A DNA stretch of 9,441 bases from Xanthobacteraceae bacterium (GTDB lineage: Bacteria; Pseudomonadota; Alphaproteobacteria; Rhizobiales; Xanthobacteraceae), in assembly GCA_019746355.1 (NCBI GenBank), contig JAIESC010000257.1:1-9441 (forward strand). The letters run 5' to 3'. The position numbers and the translations under genes are program-made. Numbering within the stretch: the first letter of the stretch is position 1; every line of letters starts with the position of its first letter. The notes under the pieces are model-generated. The model searched no databases, was not told where the DNA came from, and was given only the letters and a program-made list of their open reading frames with translations. This document shows positions 7,178 to 9,441 of this stretch, piece by piece.

Positions 7178-7516
7178 ATGCGCAACAAGCTGCTCCTGAC
7201 CTTGGGGTTCACCGCCGCGCTGCTGATCGCCGCCGATGCGGCGAACGCGCAGTCGCGCACACGGACCACCGCGGCGCAGCCGCCGCAGAGGTGCCTGAAG
7301 GCGCTCGACGGCTCCTGCGTCAAGACCGAGATCGTCGAGGCGACGCGGCTGCGCGCGGTGATCGTTCCGTCGGTGCGGGTGTCGTATTTCGGCACGCCGG
7401 CGGGCAGCATCGGCGGCCCGTTCATCCCGTTCGAGCGGCTGTTCCAGGACAACGACGTGCTGTTCGGGCTGCCGACCGCGGTGTGCGCGGCGTGCATCAC
7501 CTTCCGGTCGAAGTAG
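7178..7516 (+). CDS. Small secreted four-cysteine protein
   Basis: 112 residues, family not recognised. ATG 7178 is chosen because GAGGA lies 8 bases upstream; the in-frame ATG at 7163 has no room for a ribosome site. Residues 1-24 are a clear signal peptide (MRNKLLLTLGFTAALLIAAD, then AANA, cut before Gln25). The mature part of about 88 residues has four cysteines: C39 and C47, and C103 with C106 in a C-x2-C (VCAACITF) near the C-terminus. The middle (about residues 51-98) alternates hydrophobic and polar residues, including VRVSYFGTPAG, and looks beta-rich. Its position 43 bases after the double-barrel OMP gene, with only a hairpin between, suggests co-expression and perhaps a periplasmic or surface partner. 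CxxC could mean a disulfide, metal or haem site; haem is unlikely because CxxCH is absent (Ile follows). Confidence 0.8.
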   Translation: MRNKLLLTLGFTAALLIAADAANAQSRTRTTAAQPPQRCLKALDGSCVKTEIVEATRLRAVIVPSVRVSYFGTPAGSIGGPFIPFERLFQDNDVLFGLPTAVCAACITFRSK

Positions 7517-7758
7517 GCGCGCAACAAGCCGCGCCTCTGACCCGCTCAACCTGAAACGCCGGAATTCATGGCCTTGGGTCGCCGCTGTCGCGGGGACGAA
7601 CGGCTGATAGTCTGACGACCGCTCTCCCCGATCGTCGCTGCGGAAGCAGGACGAACGGGCTGATCGTGTGGCGGGTTCTCTCCCCGTTCGTCCCCGCGAC
7701 AGCGGGACCCAGTGCGCAAGATCGATTCGTTGATGTTGACGATACCTTGGGGGTTGCA
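7517..7758. other. Intergenic region occupied largely by a repeat element
   Basis: No gene is seen in these 242 bases. Most of it is the inverted-repeat element at 7575-7711. The 47 bases after it lead into the next gene and should contain its ribosome site and perhaps part of a promoter. Confidence 0.6.
7575..7711. repeat. 137-bp inverted-repeat element with a tandem duplication
   Basis: The left arm, 7575-7601 (TGGGTCG, CCGCTGTCGCGG, GGACGAAC), and the right arm, 7686-7711, are inverted copies differing by one inserted base. Each arm carries its own small palindrome, CCGC-TGTC-GCGG or its complement. Between and partly within the arms lie two degenerate direct copies with a period of about 55: GGACGAACGG then CTGAT at 7594 and 7649, and CTCTCCCCG at 7622 and 7678. 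No clear target duplication flanks it. It resembles the small dispersed intergenic repeats (REP/BIME or MITE-like) of Bradyrhizobium relatives, as I recall them. Confidence 0.75.
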
Positions 7759-8667
7759 ATGTTTTTCAAACGGGCCGTGCCGATCGGCGGCTTCATTGCG
7801 ATAGCGATCCTGTCCGGGCTGCTGCTCGCCGGCAGCGCATGGGCTCAGACGCAAGAGCCTCCACGAGAGCCGCCGCCCTCCCAGCCCGCGCCGCCCGCCG
7901 AAGGGACGGCGCAAGCCCCGCCGGCAACGCCGCCGCAGACAACACCTCCGCAAGCCACGCCCGCGCCTCCGGCGCAAGCTCCTGCCGCGGCCGCCCCGCC
8001 GGCCGAGGCAAGACCCCGCGACGCCGACGGCACCGAGTACTGGCCGGCGTTTCGCGGCCACCGGCTGAAGATCGGCGACACGCTGATCGCAGGCTTCATG
8101 GCCTTGCTGTTTCTGGCGACGCTGCTGCTGTGGCGCGCCACGCGAAGGCTCGTCCACAACGCCGAGCTGGCCGCCGAGCGGCAGCTCCGCGCCTATCTGG
8201 CGGTCGTGCCGAAGGGCTTCACCGGCTTCAAGCCCGGCACCATCGGCCGGATCGATCTGGTCATCAAGAACCTCGGCCAGACGCCGGCGCAGAAGATCAG
8301 GCATCGGTTCGAATGGGCGGTGTTGCCGAACCCGCTGCCGGCGCGGCACGCGTTCGCACGGCCCACCCGCGAAGCCGGGAGCGGGTTTGCGCTCTTGCCG
8401 CGCGACGAGACGGAATCGCAGATCAGCGGACAGGAGCCGTTCACCGCCCAGCAGATCGAAGCGATCTCGCGCAACGAGGCGCGCGTCTATTGCTGGGGCT
8501 ACACCGAATTCGAGGACGTATTCCGCGCGCGATGGCGCAGCAAGCTTCTCGTGTCGGCCGGCGGCGAAGCCTTCGCCCGCGCCATGACGCTGCCGCCCGA
8601 CCATCCCGGCGCGCCGCAATGGAGCTGGGAGCTCGGCAGCGGCCACAACGAGATCGAGTGGGGCTGA
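7759..8667 (+). CDS. Membrane protein with Pro/Ala-rich linker and a NLGQTPA-type domain
   Basis: 302 residues. ATG 7759 follows GGGGG with a five-base gap; the same frame is open upstream but runs through the repeat element, so the longer form is rejected. Residues 1-29 are a signal peptide or anchor (VPIGGFIAIAILSGLLLAGS, then AWA). Residues 31-86 are almost entirely Pro, Ala, Gln and Thr. A membrane segment spans about 105-125 (IGDTLIAGFMALLFLATLLLW) followed by RATRR, so the C-terminal part is predicted to face the cytoplasm. Residues 139-181 contain AERQLRAYLAVV and then VIKNLGQTPAQKIR, the signature of a large class of uncharacterised bacterial membrane proteins. The rest (about 182-302) ends SGHNEIEWG. 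The gene stands alone, with the repeat element before it and relics after it. Function unknown. Confidence 0.85.
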   Translation: MFFKRAVPIGGFIAIAILSGLLLAGSAWAQTQEPPREPPPSQPAPPAEGTAQAPPATPPQTTPPQATPAPPAQAPAAAAPPAEARPRDADGTEYWPAFRGHRLKIGDTLIAGFMALLFLATLLLWRATRRLVHNAELAAERQLRAYLAVVPKGFTGFKPGTIGRIDLVIKNLGQTPAQKIRHRFEWAVLPNPLPARHAFARPTREAGSGFALLPRDETESQISGQEPFTAQQIEAISRNEARVYCWGYTEFEDVFRARWRSKLLVSAGGEAFARAMTLPPDHPGAPQWSWELGSGHNEIEWG

Positions 8668-8797
8668 ACGCCCTCCGCCAAAAAGGCCGCGGCCGGGATC
8701 AGGCGCTGGGCAGAACAGGCCTTCGCGGGTGCGTCCAGGTGAGCGGCTTGTGAATGCCCGCAGCCGGGGGCCTGCGCGAGCGGCGGTGCTATTTTAT

Positions 8798-8819
8798 CGG
8801 CGCGCTTCGCCACGCGCCG
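8798..8819 (-). terminator. Possible hairpin terminator
   Basis: CGGCGCG and CGCGCCG form a perfect 7-bp stem with an 8-base loop. On the minus strand it lies 4 bases past the stop at 8824 and is followed by ATAAAATAG, not a T-run. It may have ended the gene whose tail survives at 8824-8939. On the plus strand it has no T-run at all. Confidence 0.3.
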
Positions 8820-8823
8820 GCGA

Positions 8824-8939
8824 TCAGCGGGACGCGCGAAGCACGGCCTTGGTCTTGGCCCTGACCTCCTCGATCGCGGCTCTGACCGAAGCATCGATGT
8901 CGTCCGCCGCCGCACGCTGCGCCTTCTTTGACAGCCGTT
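8824..8939 (-). pseudogene. 3' tail of an unidentified reading frame
   Basis: Reading leftward to TGA at 8826-8824, this frame gives LSKKAQRAAADDIDASVRAA followed by IEEVRAKTKAVLRASR. Composition and hydrophobic spacing look like a genuine C-terminal amphipathic helix. The upstream continuation in the same frame is the shadow of the ABC fragment and is not protein-like, so only the tail is real. It does not resemble the C-terminus of ABC_sub_bind proteins as I recall them. It is probably the end of another gene that lost its front when the adjacent fragment was joined to it. Confidence 0.45.
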
Positions 8940-9149
8940 CGCCCATCGATAATCGATCAGTACGTTGCGTCCCTCGACATATCCGGCCTCGGCCGACCCT
9001 TCGCGAAACGCCTGCACCAGTTTGCCGAAGGCGTCCTGCGAAGCCGTGTCGAGAAATCCGACCACCGGCACCGCCGCCTGCTGTGCCGCTGAGACCACCG
9101 GCCACGCCGCTGCGCCGACAAGTCCTGCCATGAGCGCCCGCCGCCGCAT
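8934..9149 (-). pseudogene. N-terminal fragment of an ABC_sub_bind periplasmic protein
   Basis: From ATG 9149 the frame reads MRRRALMAGLVGAAAWPVVS then AAQQAAVPVVGFLDTASQDA, FGKLVQAFREGSAEAGYVEG and RNVLIDYRWANG (72 residues). This is the start of the ABC transporter substrate-binding family (Pfam ABC_sub_bind), abundant in Bradyrhizobium and normally about 320-330 residues. It has the usual signal peptide, the VVGFLDTAS first strand and the AGYVEGRN...YRWA segment. After RWANG the family sequence, which I would expect to continue with something like QYDRLPALA, stops abruptly. The frame then runs on through Arg-rich nonsense while a different frame becomes protein-like. So about 22 percent of the gene remains. 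No transporter permease or ATPase gene is nearby. Confidence 0.8.
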
Positions 9150-9309
9150 GCTCGCCCATGCCTGGCAGGATGCATCTAACCGTTGCGGATGGGCGGCCGG
9201 AAGGGGCGGACCTGGTGTCCGCTGCGGGCCAAGGGCGGAAATGTCCGGTCTCGGCACAACACGGCGCGGCGGCAGCTTGCCGGGACGCGCGGCGCACCAT
9301 CGATGACGC

Positions 9310-9337
9310 AAAAAAAGCCCCGGGCAGGCCCGGGGCT
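9310..9337 (-). terminator. Strong rho-independent terminator
   Basis: On the minus strand AGCCCCGGGC and GCCCGGGGCT form a 10-bp GC-rich inverted repeat around two bases (in practice a 4-base loop), followed by a run of seven T. It begins 15 bases past the TAA of the gene entering from the right, so it ends that transcript. Confidence 0.9.
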
Positions 9338-9352
9338 GAAGTCGTTTCGATC

Positions 9353-9441
9353 TTATCGTTCCATGTTTGCGCCGCCTCCGCCCCCGCCGCGCACGGCTGC
9401 GCCGCCGCCGCCACGCGCACCGCCGCCGCCTTCAACGGCCG
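9353..9441 (-). CDS. Glycine-rich C-terminus of a gene entering from the right
   Basis: Only the last 28 residues are visible, and the 5' end lies beyond the window. The frame reads AVEGGGGARGGGGAAVRGGG then GGGANMER and stops at TAA (9355-9353). The other two frames are either Ala-rich with no stop before the terminator or interrupted at once. The stop placed just before a strong terminator supports this frame. A Gly-rich tail occurs in RNA-binding proteins, chaperones and surface proteins, so it does not identify the product. Confidence 0.65.
   Translation of the reverse strand, partial: AVEGGGGARGGGGAAVRGGGGGGANMER

Noticed and set aside
7546..8646. 366-codon open frame on the minus strand
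   Set aside because: It runs through the 137-bp repeat element and opposite the membrane-protein gene; the product contains Gly/Arg runs that are only complements of the Pro/Ala spacer.
9211..9250. TGTCCGC...GCGGA short inverted repeat between the ABC fragment and the terminator
   Set aside because: The arms are only five bases long in GC-rich DNA, so chance is sufficient explanation.
8499..9311. 270-codon minus frame taken as a complete ABC substrate-binding protein
   Set aside because: Only 72 residues from ATG 9149 match the family. The codons upstream of that ATG and after RWANG are Arg/Pro-rich and unlike any part of the family.

Overview
The window is GC-rich DNA from an alphaproteobacterium, most likely a Hyphomicrobiales member of the Bradyrhizobium/Rhodopseudomonas type. 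Four things point there: an invasion-associated locus B (IalB) protein, an Omp25-like outer-membrane barrel, a fragment of the ABC_sub_bind periplasmic-protein family, and short intergenic palindromes built on GATCATGCTC and on TGGGTC...GCGGGGACGA, which I recall as common in those genomes. This placement is from memory of families, not from a search.

Layout, left to right. (1) 1-2477, minus strand: most of a large secreted protein of at least 825 residues. It is open to the left edge with no stop in the window. It has a signal peptide, five tandem C-x3-G-x5-C repeats, a hydrophobic middle, a cysteine-rich second half and a Ser/Gly/Thr tail. I do not recognise the family. (2) 2478-2839: divergent intergenic region. 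(3) 2840-3646, plus: a complete IalB-family protein. (4) 3791-4819, plus: a decayed Fic-family gene with a large internal deletion and two frameshifts, although the catalytic motif and C-terminal part remain open. (5) 5134-7134, plus: an outer-membrane protein that looks like two beta-barrels in one chain, followed after 43 bases by a 112-residue secreted four-cysteine protein (7178-7516). (6) 7575-7711: a 137-bp inverted-repeat element containing a degenerate tandem duplication. (7) 7759-8667, plus: a membrane protein with a Pro/Ala-rich stretch and a soluble C-terminal domain. (8) 8824-9149, minus: an ABC_sub_bind fragment joined to the tail of an unrelated reading frame. (9) 9353-9441, minus: the glycine-rich C-terminus of a gene entering from the right, with a strong terminator.

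The common theme is the cell envelope: every intact gene with a visible start encodes an exported or membrane protein, several with paired cysteines. The Fic and ABC fragments look like relics. I see no CRISPR array, tRNA, rRNA, transposase or evident defence operon. The best candidates for something undescribed are the cysteine-repeat protein and the double-barrel OMP with its small partner.
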